A DNA stretch of 36,026 bases from Actinomycetes bacterium (GTDB lineage: Bacteria > Actinomycetota > Acidimicrobiia > Acidimicrobiales > Acidimicrobiaceae). How positions within the stretch are numbered: position 1 is the first letter of the stretch; every line of letters begins with the position of its first letter. Of the stretch, positions 7,486 through 15,741 are shown piece after piece. The translations under genes were made by a program, and so were the position numbers. The stretch lies in the NCBI GenBank assembly GCA_021785255.1, contig JAJYGA010000134.1, positions 1-36,026 of the forward strand, given 5' to 3'. The notes under the pieces were generated by a model. The model saw nothing but the letters and a program-made list of their open reading frames with translations, did not search any database and was not told the origin of the DNA.

Positions 7486-9180
7486 GTGCGACACGCTGAA
7501 GTCTCCTCGACTCTTACGGTTCGAATCGGAGCAACGCTTTTAGTAATACTTTTGATGCTTGTAATCGTGTTTGGCCTCATCAGTTACACTTCGACGTCAC
7601 GCGTTGCGGCACAGACTCATAAAGAACTCGCTCATCTATATGTGAATCTCCTCGCCACAAATGAGATCATAAGAAACCAGGTAGCCACCGATGCCGGAAA
7701 AGTAGTGGCGACTCCTTTAGCGACAGCCACGTTGAAAAGATTCTGCAAATCTATTGGTGTAAACGCCGCTCTATTTCCCTCTTACACAAAGATAACCACA
7801 CAGAACCAAAGTCCAAGCCAAAGTGCCAGCCCTAATCAACAAACCCTAAACACCTTAGCGACCAAGCCTTCAGAGCCAAGAGGCGAGATGCTCTGTGGCA
7901 ATTCGATGACGATCACCGGTGCCAACTTAACATCGGTCGTCATCAAAGGAGTAGGAGGAGGCCCAAGAGCACTTCTCGTCGCTGCTCCCAACATTGCTCA
8001 CTTTACCGACCAGGCGGAGGACATCGCATTTGTGGACTCGTTATGGGCATTCGTCATTGCTCTAGTATTGTTTGGAGTTATCTACCTGAGGATAATATTG
8101 GAAGTAAAACGGGCGAGTTTTGGACTTTCACCAGCAGAACTCACTGGCCTCTTGCAAGAACAAGAAGCATTGTTATACGGCATCTCCGAAGGAGTTATCG
8201 GATGCGATCAAAGTGGTCGAGTAAGGTTCTTCAACAAGGAGGCAAAAGAACTCCTAGGGCTGCCCGACATATCTTTCATGCGACCACTCTCAGTACTTGT
8301 ACGAGGGAAGCGTCTAAAAGAACTTTTGACCGAGGTAAATGACATAGAACATGACTCCGTAGTAGTACTAGGAGAGCATGTTCTCGTTGTCAACAACATC
8401 AAAGTGGAGCGAGAGGGAGTACACCTTGGATCAGTTGTGACAATAAAAGATATTACCGAATGGGAAAACCTACTTCGAGAGTTTGACGGGATGGTCGGCA
8501 TGACTGAAGCGTTACGCGCCCAAGCCCATGAGTTTTCAAACAAGCTTCACGTTATCGTAGGGTTGATCGGACTGGGATATCCTCAAGAGGCGATGGAGTT
8601 AGCACTTGACCTGACCAAAGATCACGCCACAATAACCGCAGCACTTGAAGGTGCGATCGACTCAAAAACTATCGTGGCTCTCTTGCTCGCCAAATCAGCC
8701 GTCGCAAACGAGAAAGGTGTAGCGCTGGAGATCGATCCAGTTTCAGAACTCAAAGGAGATCTCCACTGTGAACTTGAACTCCTAACAATTTTAGGAAATC
8801 TCATCGACAACTCGATCGAAGAACTTTCAAACATGGGAACTTTCTCAGAGAGTAGATCTATGGGTTGGATCACGGTGAAAATTACATCAGAAGGTGAGAC
8901 GCTCAAGCTGATCGTGAGCGATTCGGGTCGAGGAGTACCTATTGCACTCCAAGAAACCATATTCATGGATGGGTTCAGCACCAAGGCATCACGAAGCGGT
9001 GCCAGACGAGGACTAGGACTCGCTCTTGTAAAACAAATCGTCGAAAAACATAAAGGGGAAATTAGAGTAACCTCGATCCCAGGGGCATGTTTTGAAATTA
9101 TCCTTCCGGGTATGGTAATACCGTCGAGCCTTCACGATGGCCTAGTAAAAGAGGTGGTAGCGAGTGGCGATCACACCTAG
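7486..9180 (+). CDS. CitA/DcuS-family sensor histidine kinase
   Basis: A membrane sensor kinase of 564 residues. TM1 is at about 13-35 and TM2 at 184-206. They flank a roughly 150-residue extracellular region that contains a Gln/Ser-rich stretch near 105-125. A cytoplasmic PAS domain follows (about 222-325, opening EQEALLYGISEGVIGCDQSG). The phosphoacceptor H348 sits in RAQAHEFSNKLHVIVGLIG, the H-box diagnostic of the CitA/DcuS group. The ATPase domain has N442 (NLIDNSIEE), D479 (SDSGRGVP) and the G2 box GLGLALVKQIVEKH. This family senses C4-dicarboxylates, citrate or related acids. The GTG start has GAGGAGG upstream. Being divergent from livHMGF suggests it reports on the importer's substrate. 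Confidence 0.9.
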   Translation: MRHAEVSSTLTVRIGATLLVILLMLVIVFGLISYTSTSRVAAQTHKELAHLYVNLLATNEIIRNQVATDAGKVVATPLATATLKRFCKSIGVNAALFPSYTKITTQNQSPSQSASPNQQTLNTLATKPSEPRGEMLCGNSMTITGANLTSVVIKGVGGGPRALLVAAPNIAHFTDQAEDIAFVDSLWAFVIALVLFGVIYLRIILEVKRASFGLSPAELTGLLQEQEALLYGISEGVIGCDQSGRVRFFNKEAKELLGLPDISFMRPLSVLVRGKRLKELLTEVNDIEHDSVVVLGEHVLVVNNIKVEREGVHLGSVVTIKDITEWENLLREFDGMVGMTEALRAQAHEFSNKLHVIVGLIGLGYPQEAMELALDLTKDHATITAALEGAIDSKTIVALLLAKSAVANEKGVALEIDPVSELKGDLHCELELLTILGNLIDNSIEELSNMGTFSESRSMGWITVKITSEGETLKLIVSDSGRGVPIALQETIFMDGFSTKASRSGARRGLGLALVKQIVEKHKGEIRVTSIPGACFEIILPGMVIPSSLHDGLVKEVVASGDHT

Positions 9181-9874
9181 CGCTTCGGCAACCAAAGCCG
9201 ATCTCATTCGGACAATCGTAGTTGAAGACGACTTCAGAGTGGCAAAACTACACTCTGCATACGTCGAGATGACAGATGGATTTACCGTTGTCTCTCAAGC
9301 GCCCACAGGAGAGGCTGCTCTTCGACTAGTTCTACAACATCGACCTGATCTCGTACTCTTGGATCTCTACCTGCCAGATATAGAAGGTCTGGCTGTGTTA
9401 CGAAAACTTCGCCTTATCGATGCTCCACGACCCGACGTGATAGTAGTTACGGCTGCTAAAGACTCCGCCTCTGTCAAAGAAGCCATGCAAAGTGGCGCTT
9501 TGCACTATCTAACCAAACCCTTCGAGCCTAAACAGCTAACCGGGCGACTAGAAGCATATCGCCAGCTGCGCAACGAGCTCGCAAATCGCGCTGAAGTCGA
9601 CCAAGAGCAAATCGATCGTCTCTGGTCCTACATTAGAACCTCTCCGGAACGCGACCTTCCCAAAGGACATTCGGCTCACACACTTGCACTTGTCGTGTCC
9701 ACCTTGCGAGCCACTGATAAGGAACTCACAGCCGACGAGGTATCCAAAACAACCGGAATCTCAAAGACTAGCTCTCAAAGATATCTATCGTATCTAGCTC
9801 GGATATCCAAGGTATCAGTTACAATGCGATATGGAGCTGCAGGTAGGCCGGAGCATCGCTATCGCTGGATGTGA
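9164..9874 (+). CDS. CitB/DcuR-family response regulator
   Basis: A response regulator of 236 residues. Its GTG start lies inside the end of the kinase gene (17-bp overlap), with GAGGTGG upstream, so the pair is co-translated. The receiver domain has the acidic pair E21/D22/D23, phosphoacceptor D67 in VLLDLYLPD, T96 and K118 (YLTKPF). The C-terminal part contains a helix-turn-helix (ADEVSKTTGISKTSSQRYLSYL) and the family ending YGAAGRPEHRYRW, as in CitB/DcuR. It should bind DNA when phosphorylated by the cognate kinase. Likely targets are the divergent liv promoter and its own, by inference. Confidence 0.92.
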   Translation: MAITPSASATKADLIRTIVVEDDFRVAKLHSAYVEMTDGFTVVSQAPTGEAALRLVLQHRPDLVLLDLYLPDIEGLAVLRKLRLIDAPRPDVIVVTAAKDSASVKEAMQSGALHYLTKPFEPKQLTGRLEAYRQLRNELANRAEVDQEQIDRLWSYIRTSPERDLPKGHSAHTLALVVSTLRATDKELTADEVSKTTGISKTSSQRYLSYLARISKVSVTMRYGAAGRPEHRYRWM

Positions 9875-9918
9875 CTGCCTTATCTGCCTGACATTTCGAA
9901 AGGTCAATCTCGAAAACG

Positions 9919-9934
9919 AGTGCTACTCAGCACT
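9919..9934. terminator. Candidate bidirectional terminator between regulator and asd
   Basis: A 6-bp perfect stem AGTGCT/AGCACT with an ACTC loop lies in the 97-bp gap between the convergent response-regulator and asd genes. A T-run (9948-9953) follows on the plus strand after a spacer, and CGTTTTC follows on the minus strand. The stem is short, so this is a modest call. Confidence 0.4.
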
Positions 9935-9971
9935 TTACAGTCAACCTTTTTTCACCGCCTGCCTGAGCCAA

Positions 9972-10994
9972 CTACACTCTTCCTAAGGCAATTAGCGTCT
10001 CTGCAATCTGAACTGCGTTTAAAGCAGCACCTTTTCTAAGGTTGTCTCCAACGACAAACATTGCAAGGGAGTTGAAAGCGGATGAATCAACTCGAACTCT
10101 TCCTACGAGAACCTCATCTCTACCAGCGCATTGCAGTGGGGTCGGCACTGGATCATATCGGACCCCCGAAGTGGATCCCAGCGCCTCAATGGCCTCGTCA
10201 TGGTCAGGAGTGTTTTCAAACTCCGCCGTAATTGAGATACTGTGTCCAGTAAATACGGGCACACGAACACACGTCGCAAAGACTTTAAGATCCCTTAAGC
10301 CTAAGATTTTTTGGGACTCTTGTACAAACTTAAGTTCCTCCGTTGTGTCATGATCGACGAAAGACCCTGCAAGCGGAATAACGTTTGCCCCAATAGTAGC
10401 AGGAAAGACGTGATGAGATGGAAATTCAACTGCCCTCCCATCAAAGGTCAATACTGAAAGCTCGCTACTTCTTGTAGCAAGTTGACTTTGAAGTTCATCA
10501 ACGCCACTTCTTCCCGCTCCCGAGACCGCTTGGTAAGTAGAAGCCACGACTCTTTTCAAACCGTAAAGCTTGTGAAGTGTCTGCAAAGGAAGCACTGCAA
10601 CCATAGTCGTGCAGTTGGGATTAGCGATAATCTTTGAAGACGTATCTGCTAACAACGACCCATTTACCTCTGGCACAACTAGCGGGACCTCAGGATCCAT
10701 TCGCCATGCCGGTGAGTTGTCGATCACATAACTCCCACCCTCAGCCACCTTGCGCGCAAGTATCTTGGAGGCCGAAGCTCCCGCGGAAAATATCGAGAGA
10801 TCCAACCCTGAAAAGTCTGCGTCATGGGCATCTTCCACCAACACATCTTCTCCGTTAAAGTCCAGCTTCGTCCCTGCAGATCTAGAAGAGGCGAAGAATC
10901 TGATCTGCGAGACTGGAAATGACCTCTCCAAAAGGATGGAGCGTATTACGGCTCCCACTTGACCAGTCGCTCCGAAAACTCCAACACGATACAT
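9972..10994 (-). CDS. asd: Aspartate-semialdehyde dehydrogenase
   Basis: Reduces L-aspartyl-4-phosphate with NADPH to aspartate semialdehyde, the branch-point step to lysine/diaminopimelate, threonine and methionine. The protein has 340 residues. I start at the ATG 10994-10992, which begins the Rossmann motif MYRVGVFGATGQVG and has AGGAGA about eight bases upstream. A longer frame to 11048 would overlap lysC and lacks homology. The active-site cysteine is C128 in ANPNCTTM, and SGAGRSG and the dimer-domain EFPSHHVFP segment are present. It follows lysC by 10 bp on the same strand, the common actinobacterial lysC-asd operon. Confidence 0.95.
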   Translation of the reverse strand: MYRVGVFGATGQVGAVIRSILLERSFPVSQIRFFASSRSAGTKLDFNGEDVLVEDAHDADFSGLDLSIFSAGASASKILARKVAEGGSYVIDNSPAWRMDPEVPLVVPEVNGSLLADTSSKIIANPNCTTMVAVLPLQTLHKLYGLKRVVASTYQAVSGAGRSGVDELQSQLATRSSELSVLTFDGRAVEFPSHHVFPATIGANVIPLAGSFVDHDTTEELKFVQESQKILGLRDLKVFATCVRVPVFTGHSISITAEFENTPDHDEAIEALGSTSGVRYDPVPTPLQCAGRDEVLVGRVRVDSSAFNSLAMFVVGDNLRKGAALNAVQIAETLIALGRV

Positions 10995-11004
10995 AAGTAT
11001 TCTC

Positions 11005-11475
11005 CTAAAGTCCAAAGGCACTATGAAGTGCAAGTACCGCTGCCTCAAGCTGCGACTCTCGTACTACACAAGATATACGAATTGCCGAGGTCGATATCAT
11101 CTCAATATTGATATTCTGTGCTGCCAAAGTCTCAAACACCTGTGCAGTAACTCCTGGATGCGACTTCATTCCAGCTCCCACCAATGAGACCCGTCCTATC
11201 TCCTTATCGCCGTAGACTGCCTCGGCACCTATGTCTTTTGCAACTTTCTCTGTCACCTCGATAGCACTTTGCATATCCTGGCGCGGTGCCGTAAAGGATA
11301 TGTCAGTAAAGCCATCTATAGAGGTATTTTGAACAATCATGTCCACATTTATACCTCTATCGGCAATAGATCGGAAGATCTGAGCAGCCACTCCAGGTTT
11401 ATCTGGAACCTTGGTAATTGTGATCTTCACCTCTTGAGCTTCGTGACTGATCGCAGATACTACGGCCTGTTCCAT
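11005..11475 (-). CDS. lysC (beta): Aspartokinase beta subunit from internal start within lysC
   Basis: Inside lysC, the ATG at 11475-11473 is preceded by an AGAGGAGG Shine-Dalgarno eight bases upstream, stronger than the one at the gene's own start. It would yield a 156-residue protein opening MEQAVVSAISHEAQEVKI and containing just the two ACT domains. In Corynebacterium glutamicum and Bacillus subtilis, lysC is known to encode alpha and beta subunits by such in-frame overlap, and the start falls at the same domain boundary. The beta chain would join alpha in an alpha2beta2 regulatory complex. The ribosome site is seen directly; its use is inferred. Confidence 0.75.
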   Translation of the reverse strand: MEQAVVSAISHEAQEVKITITKVPDKPGVAAQIFRSIADRGINVDMIVQNTSIDGFTDISFTAPRQDMQSAIEVTEKVAKDIGAEAVYGDKEIGRVSLVGAGMKSHPGVTAQVFETLAAQNINIEMISTSAIRISCVVRESQLEAAVLALHSAFGL

Positions 11476-12213
11476 CGTTGGATCCTCCTCTTTAACCCAA
11501 GTTCCCGGTTCCCACGTAAAGCTTGAACGAACATGCAGTGGGACGTTGAAGTTGCGAGCGAACTCAACAGACCGAAGGGCCAATACCCGTCCGCCAGAAG
11601 AAGCCAGCTCAAGCATCTCCTCAAAGGAGATAGTACCTAGCTTCCTTGCCGTCGATACTACTCTCGGATCTGCAGTATAGACACCTGATACGTCGGTATA
11701 GATCTCGCAAACAGAAGCTCCCAGAGTCGCAGCGAGAGCCACGGCTGTAGTATCAGAGCCACCTCGACCCAAGGTCGTCACATCTTTTGAAGTTGAGACT
11801 CCTTGAAAGCCAGCAACAACAGGAACTTTGCCTTCTTCGATTGCTTTTCGAAGGCGGTCTGCCTTGATATCTAAAATCTTAGCTTTCATGTGCGACGTGT
11901 CAGTAATTATTCCGGCCTGTGATCCGGTAAAAGATATTGCGTGGACTCCGAGGTCGGCAAGAGCCAGACACAAAAGCGACATTGATATTCTTTCCCCTGC
12001 GGAAAGCAGCATGTCCATCTCTCTAGGTGTCTGCGTCTTGGATACTTGATCTGCCAGATGAATCAGCTCGTCTGTCGTCTTTCCCATCGCGGAGACCACA
12101 ACGACCACTTGATTGCCAGCTCTTACCGTTCTCGCCACGTGATCCGCTACCGCGGCAATCCGTTCTGAGTCCGCTACTGAAGTACCACCGTATTTCTGCA
12201 CCAACAAGGTCAC
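11005..12213 (-). CDS. lysC: Aspartokinase, alpha subunit
   Basis: Phosphorylates L-aspartate, the first committed step to lysine, threonine and methionine. It has 402 residues. The N-terminal amino-acid kinase domain opens QKYGGTSVADSERI and contains TLGRGGSDTTAVALAATL, the substrate-binding glycine-rich region. Two ACT domains follow: ITKVPDKPGVAAQIFRSIAD, and VSLVGAGMKSHPGV with its partner. These form the allosteric site usually responding to lysine and/or threonine. The GTG start at 12213 has no strong Shine-Dalgarno but matches the family N-terminus. The gene also carries an internal start for a beta subunit (see 11005-11475). Confidence 0.95.
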   Translation of the reverse strand: MTLLVQKYGGTSVADSERIAAVADHVARTVRAGNQVVVVVSAMGKTTDELIHLADQVSKTQTPREMDMLLSAGERISMSLLCLALADLGVHAISFTGSQAGIITDTSHMKAKILDIKADRLRKAIEEGKVPVVAGFQGVSTSKDVTTLGRGGSDTTAVALAATLGASVCEIYTDVSGVYTADPRVVSTARKLGTISFEEMLELASSGGRVLALRSVEFARNFNVPLHVRSSFTWEPGTWVKEEDPTMEQAVVSAISHEAQEVKITITKVPDKPGVAAQIFRSIADRGINVDMIVQNTSIDGFTDISFTAPRQDMQSAIEVTEKVAKDIGAEAVYGDKEIGRVSLVGAGMKSHPGVTAQVFETLAAQNINIEMISTSAIRISCVVRESQLEAAVLALHSAFGL

Positions 12214-12307
12214 GCAAACAAGCTAATAGCTCTAGAGTCCAAACTCTGATAAGACAGATAAGTTCATTCCCGGCTAATTGAAGAAAAGAGCGACTAGTTT
12301 TTCTTGA

Positions 12308-13066
12308 GTGCCAAGTACTAAACGACAACGAATAAGAGAAAACCAGCAAAGAGTAAGGGCTCAACAGCAAGCCGTTAAGAAGAAGCAAACTTTGAAAAAG
12401 CGTGCGCTTCAGATCGGGGCGTTGGCTGTACTTGCCGTAGTAATAATATTCTTCCAGGTGAGAGGCTCGTCAAAAAAGACCGCATCCACTAACGTTGTCA
12501 CTCAAGATCAAAGCGGTACGGTTTGTCCTCAGATAAACGGTAGTTCGCCAAGAATTACTCATTTCAAAAAAGCACCTGCTATGTGTATCAATACGGCAAA
12601 AACCTACAGTGCCACTGTACATACCACAGCCGGAACCTTTGTCATCTCGCTAGACGCAAAACAATATCCAATCACCACCAACAACTTTGTCTTTTTGGCT
12701 CGATATCATTTCTATAATGGTCTTGACTTTTTCCGGGTTATTCCTGGGTTTGTCATCCAAGGAGGAGATCCTCTCAACAATGGGACAGGGGGACCTGGAT
12801 ACAGCTTTGGAGGCGAATATCCAAAAGCCGGCCAATACAAGTTAGGTACTGTTGCTATGGCCAACACAGGACAGCCCAACACGAATGGGAGCCAGTTCTT
12901 TGTCATCTCCGGAACTCAAGGCGAGCAGTTGCCACCTAGCTATTCAATCTTTGGACAAGTGACCAAGGGGCTAAGCGTTGTAGAGAAGATTTCCAATGCT
13001 GGAACGGCCCAAGGCACTCCGACCAAAGAGTACAAAATGACAAGCGTCACGATTTCGCAAAAATAA
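12308..13066 (+). CDS. Membrane-anchored cyclophilin-type peptidyl-prolyl isomerase
   Basis: Catalyses cis-trans isomerisation of proline peptide bonds. It has 252 residues. A strongly basic N-terminal segment (about 1-32) precedes one hydrophobic helix (about 33-50) and a linker. The cyclophilin domain (about 100-250) would then lie outside the membrane, fitting a role in folding exported proteins. Active-site motifs are FFRVIPGFVIQGGDP, GTGGPGYSFGGE and QPNTNGSQFFVISG. The human-type tryptophan of the cyclosporin pocket is not evident. The GTG start lacks a clear ribosome site. It lies 15 bp upstream of a second cyclophilin and is divergent from lysC. Confidence 0.9.
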   Translation: MPSTKRQRIRENQQRVRAQQQAVKKKQTLKKRALQIGALAVLAVVIIFFQVRGSSKKTASTNVVTQDQSGTVCPQINGSSPRITHFKKAPAMCINTAKTYSATVHTTAGTFVISLDAKQYPITTNNFVFLARYHFYNGLDFFRVIPGFVIQGGDPLNNGTGGPGYSFGGEYPKAGQYKLGTVAMANTGQPNTNGSQFFVISGTQGEQLPPSYSIFGQVTKGLSVVEKISNAGTAQGTPTKEYKMTSVTISQK

Positions 13067-13081
13067 ACAGGGGGACAAACT

Positions 13082-13651
13082 ATGTTCGGTTCAAAGAAAA
13101 ACTATGACCCACCTGAGTTGGATGGGTCTTCAACCAAGATAACTTCCTTTAGTTCGCCGCCTTCTTTTATCCTTTCAGAAGGAGTGACTTATCACGCCCT
13201 AATAAAGACAAACTTCGGCGACATGTCAGTCGACCTGTTTGCCGACAAGGCTCCCATAACTGTCAACAACTTTGTCTTTTTGGCTTTATATCACTACTAT
13301 GACGGTCTTAGTTTTCATAGAATCATCCCCGGTTTTGTTGTACAAGGCGGAGACCCTTCCGGAAACGGTACTGGAGGACCTGGATATCGTTTTCGCGACG
13401 AACTTCCCCAAGAGGGCGAGTATGAGATTGGAACCTTGGCTATGGCTAACGCTGGCCCCAACACAAATGGGAGCCAGTTCTTCATAGTTTCTGGAAACTC
13501 TGGTATAAATCTGCCACCACTTTATGCCATATTTGGCAAAGTCGTGGATGGCCTTGATGTTGTAAGTATCTTGGACTCCAAAGGATCTTCAAGTGGAAAG
13601 CCTCAGGAACCCTGCATCATGGAGTCGGTCACAGTTACTACGTCAGCTTAA
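13082..13651 (+). CDS. Cytosolic cyclophilin-type peptidyl-prolyl isomerase
   Basis: A 189-residue cyclophilin without signal peptide or membrane segment, so cytoplasmic. Motifs are SFHRIIPGFVVQGGDP (active-site Arg in HRIIPGF), GTGGPGYRFRDE and PNTNGSQFFIVSG. A short non-conserved N-terminal lead (about 40 residues) precedes the domain. The ATG start has AGGGGG upstream. It is a close paralogue of the preceding gene, sharing stretches of identical DNA of 17-22 bp (for example 12679-12700 with 13264-13285). This points to tandem duplication with later gain or loss of the membrane anchor. Confidence 0.9.
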   Translation: MFGSKKNYDPPELDGSSTKITSFSSPPSFILSEGVTYHALIKTNFGDMSVDLFADKAPITVNNFVFLALYHYYDGLSFHRIIPGFVVQGGDPSGNGTGGPGYRFRDELPQEGEYEIGTLAMANAGPNTNGSQFFIVSGNSGINLPPLYAIFGKVVDGLDVVSILDSKGSSSGKPQEPCIMESVTVTTSA

Positions 13652-13955
13652 CAGTCCAGATTTTTCATTACAACATCCACAAGGCCGAAGGTTAACGTCA
13701 TGTATCTAACCGTTAGCTTGGCAGACACTCTATTCGGCCTGAGAAACTCTCATGTTTTCAAGTCACAAGCCGCTTCTTTACGTGTCAACTGGTGTTCTAT
13801 CGTAAATCTCGTGCAGGCATCACCAGTTGACTGATTTGTTAGCCGTGGTCATGTTATCCCGTAGTCATTAGATTAAACAAGTTCATAGGAGTCACGTCAT
13901 CACACGCAAATCCCAGGTACCTCACCTTCGACATCACGAAGATTAGCAGAACCGT
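13652..13955. other. Non-coding spacer between convergent genes
   Basis: A 304-bp spacer between the second cyclophilin and the S51 peptidase gene. I see no coding homology on either strand. Its only clear structure is the inverted repeat at 13784-13831. Confidence 0.6.
13784..13831. repeat. Perfect 11-bp inverted repeat, 26-base loop
   Basis: GTCAACTGGTG at 13784-13794 is matched by CACCAGTTGAC at 13821-13831. It lies in the convergent spacer about 130 bp after the cyclophilin stop and is followed by TGATTTGTTAG on the plus strand. It could be a long-loop terminator or a protein-binding site. The sequence alone does not decide. Confidence 0.6.
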
Positions 13956-14681
13956 CTATGAAACATACAAAGACGACTTCGAGGGATCGACTTCGACCTT
14001 TGAAGCTATCTCTTCAATTGTGCATGGTTTCCCGTCGATATAAGCGCTAGCACCGTGTTTCCCGCGTTCAGACATAGTTCCATCGGGTAGGCGAATGACT
14101 GAAGAACCCTCCGCAACCCCCAAAATAGCGACTCCTCTTGTGGCTAACTTGAGCGTGCGGTCCTTTCGCTCAGCAGGGTAACTCTCAAAATGAGGCACGA
14201 AAGCCAATGGAGAGATAAGACCTAGCCCCATCGTAAACGCGCCACCTCGGGGATCGGCCATCGGATCAGTAAGCACCATTCCACCTGCGGAGGAACCAGC
14301 CAAGACTGCTCCTCGTCTATAGGCGTACAACATAGCGCCATAGACCAAAGAATCCTTTAAAACAGAACGCAGGTGTAAGGGAGAACCTCCGGAGAGATAT
14401 ATGAAACGAGCCTCCGCGATCTCATCTGCAAATCGCTTGTTCATGGCGTCTCGTCGATTTAAAACCATCACTCCTTTTACCAAAGCTCCCAATTTAGAAA
14501 AGTGAGACTGTGCGTTGGAGACTGCCCTTTCAGGTATCTCATAAGCAGCAGCAGTCGGGAGCACGACAACTTCGTCCGAGTCCGCAATTTCCAAAAGCTC
14601 CTTATCGAACTGTGCCAACTCGCTCTGCCACTCACCGCCCCCTACGAGACTCAAGACCCCTTTAGGGATAAGATCACCCAT
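13956..14681 (-). CDS. Peptidase S51 / cyanophycinase-like serine peptidase
   Basis: A protein of 241 residues with the S51 fold. It shows SLVGGGEW at the N-terminus, VVLPTAAAYE, YLSGGSPLHLRSVL (the oxyanion-hole region), the nucleophile elbow VLAGSSAGGMVL with S131, and PHFESYPAER with the likely catalytic histidine. Relatives include cyanophycinase and dipeptidase E, which act on beta- or alpha-aspartyl peptides. No cyanophycin synthetase is in view, so a general peptidase is as likely. The ATG at 14681-14679 has GGAGAG five bases upstream. A longer open frame to 15149 is only antisense to the next gene. Divergent from the 3-hydroxyacyl-CoA dehydrogenase gene. Confidence 0.8.
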   Translation of the reverse strand: MGDLIPKGVLSLVGGGEWQSELAQFDKELLEIADSDEVVVLPTAAAYEIPERAVSNAQSHFSKLGALVKGVMVLNRRDAMNKRFADEIAEARFIYLSGGSPLHLRSVLKDSLVYGAMLYAYRRGAVLAGSSAGGMVLTDPMADPRGGAFTMGLGLISPLAFVPHFESYPAERKDRTLKLATRGVAILGVAEGSSVIRLPDGTMSERGKHGASAYIDGKPCTIEEIASKVEVDPSKSSLYVS

Positions 14682-14823
14682 CCAACTCTCCAATCCAAGA
14701 AGGCTACTCCGATATATTACTAACCTAAGAGCCGTTCCGAACCACACTCCTCTTCCAAAGCATTCCAGGCTTGCAAGAGGAGTAGATTCTATCTGAACAA
14801 GTCGACAAGACATAACCAATGAA

Positions 14824-15714
14824 GTGAATTTATCTGTAAGAGACGCTAATTTAGATCTCATGCAAATTGAAAAGGTAGGCATAGTCGGTTCTGGGATCAT
14901 GGGATCCGCAATAGCCGAGGTCACATTGTTGGGTGGATACAAAGTTACATTACATTCCCGACAAAGTACTACAGCGCACGTTATGATGCAGCAGTTAAAA
15001 GACTCCTTTTCAAAGATGGTCAAGAGAGAAATACTCTTACAAAGTAAGGCAAATGAAGCTATTTCAAGGTTTGAAGTTACCACCGAGATGCGAGATTTAA
15101 TCGACTCCGATATCGTTATAGAGTCCATAATCGAAGATCTTGAAACCAAACGAGAACTCTTTCAACGCCTCGATGGACTTTGTAAAGTCGACACAATTTT
15201 AGCTACCAATACCTCCACTTTGCCTGTGGTTGAAATAGCAGTTGCTACCAAAAGACCTGAACTCGTCTGTGGTATACATTTTTTTAACCCAGCGGCACGT
15301 ATGAAACTCGTTGAGGTAGTTACCCCTATTACGGTCGCCACGAGTACCGTTGATACGGTCATATCCTTTGTAACCTCCCTAGGCAAAGAACCCGTGAAGG
15401 TAAAAGACGAAGCTGGCTTCATAGTAAATGCTTTACTATTTCCTTTGCTCAATAGTGCTATTTACATGCTTGAACGCCACGTCGCCTCGATGGAAGAGAT
15501 CGATAGATCGATGCAGTTAGGATGTGGTTTCCCTATGGGGCCGTTCAGACTCTTAGACCTTATAGGTTTAGATACATCTCTAAAAATTCTCGAAACTCTT
15601 CACTTTGAATCAAGATCGCCTTCTACGGTCCCAGCACCAACGCTTCGAAGGCTGGTAGCAGCCGGACGACTTGGCAAGAAGTCACGATGCGGCTTTTATG
15701 ACTATGGACCATAA
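14824..15714 (+). CDS. 3-hydroxybutyryl-CoA dehydrogenase
   Basis: Interconverts acetoacetyl-CoA and (S)-3-hydroxybutyryl-CoA with NAD(P)H. The Rossmann motif is GIVGSGIMGSAIAE, then VIESIIEDLETKRELF and ILATNTSTLPV. The catalytic histidine is in GIHFFNPAARMKLVEVV, followed by DEAGFIVNALLFPLLNSA and GCGFPMGPFRLLDLIG. A C-terminal GKKSRCGFYDY closes it, a full-length single-domain member (296 residues from the GTG). Two starts are possible, GTG 14824 or ATG 14860. Neither has a strong Shine-Dalgarno, and the homology begins just after the latter. It lies 27 bp upstream of ethylmalonyl-CoA mutase, so probably the same transcript, supplying the C4 precursor. Confidence 0.9.
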   Translation: MNLSVRDANLDLMQIEKVGIVGSGIMGSAIAEVTLLGGYKVTLHSRQSTTAHVMMQQLKDSFSKMVKREILLQSKANEAISRFEVTTEMRDLIDSDIVIESIIEDLETKRELFQRLDGLCKVDTILATNTSTLPVVEIAVATKRPELVCGIHFFNPAARMKLVEVVTPITVATSTVDTVISFVTSLGKEPVKVKDEAGFIVNALLFPLLNSAIYMLERHVASMEEIDRSMQLGCGFPMGPFRLLDLIGLDTSLKILETLHFESRSPSTVPAPTLRRLVAAGRLGKKSRCGFYDYGP

Positions 15715-15741
15715 GTTTTATTGAGTCAAAGGAGCAGATAG

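Noticed and set aside
14682-15149. N-terminal extension of the S51 peptidase frame (156 codons)
   Set aside because: It is antisense to the 3-hydroxybutyryl-CoA dehydrogenase gene, has no homology, and a good ribosome site precedes the internal ATG at 14681.
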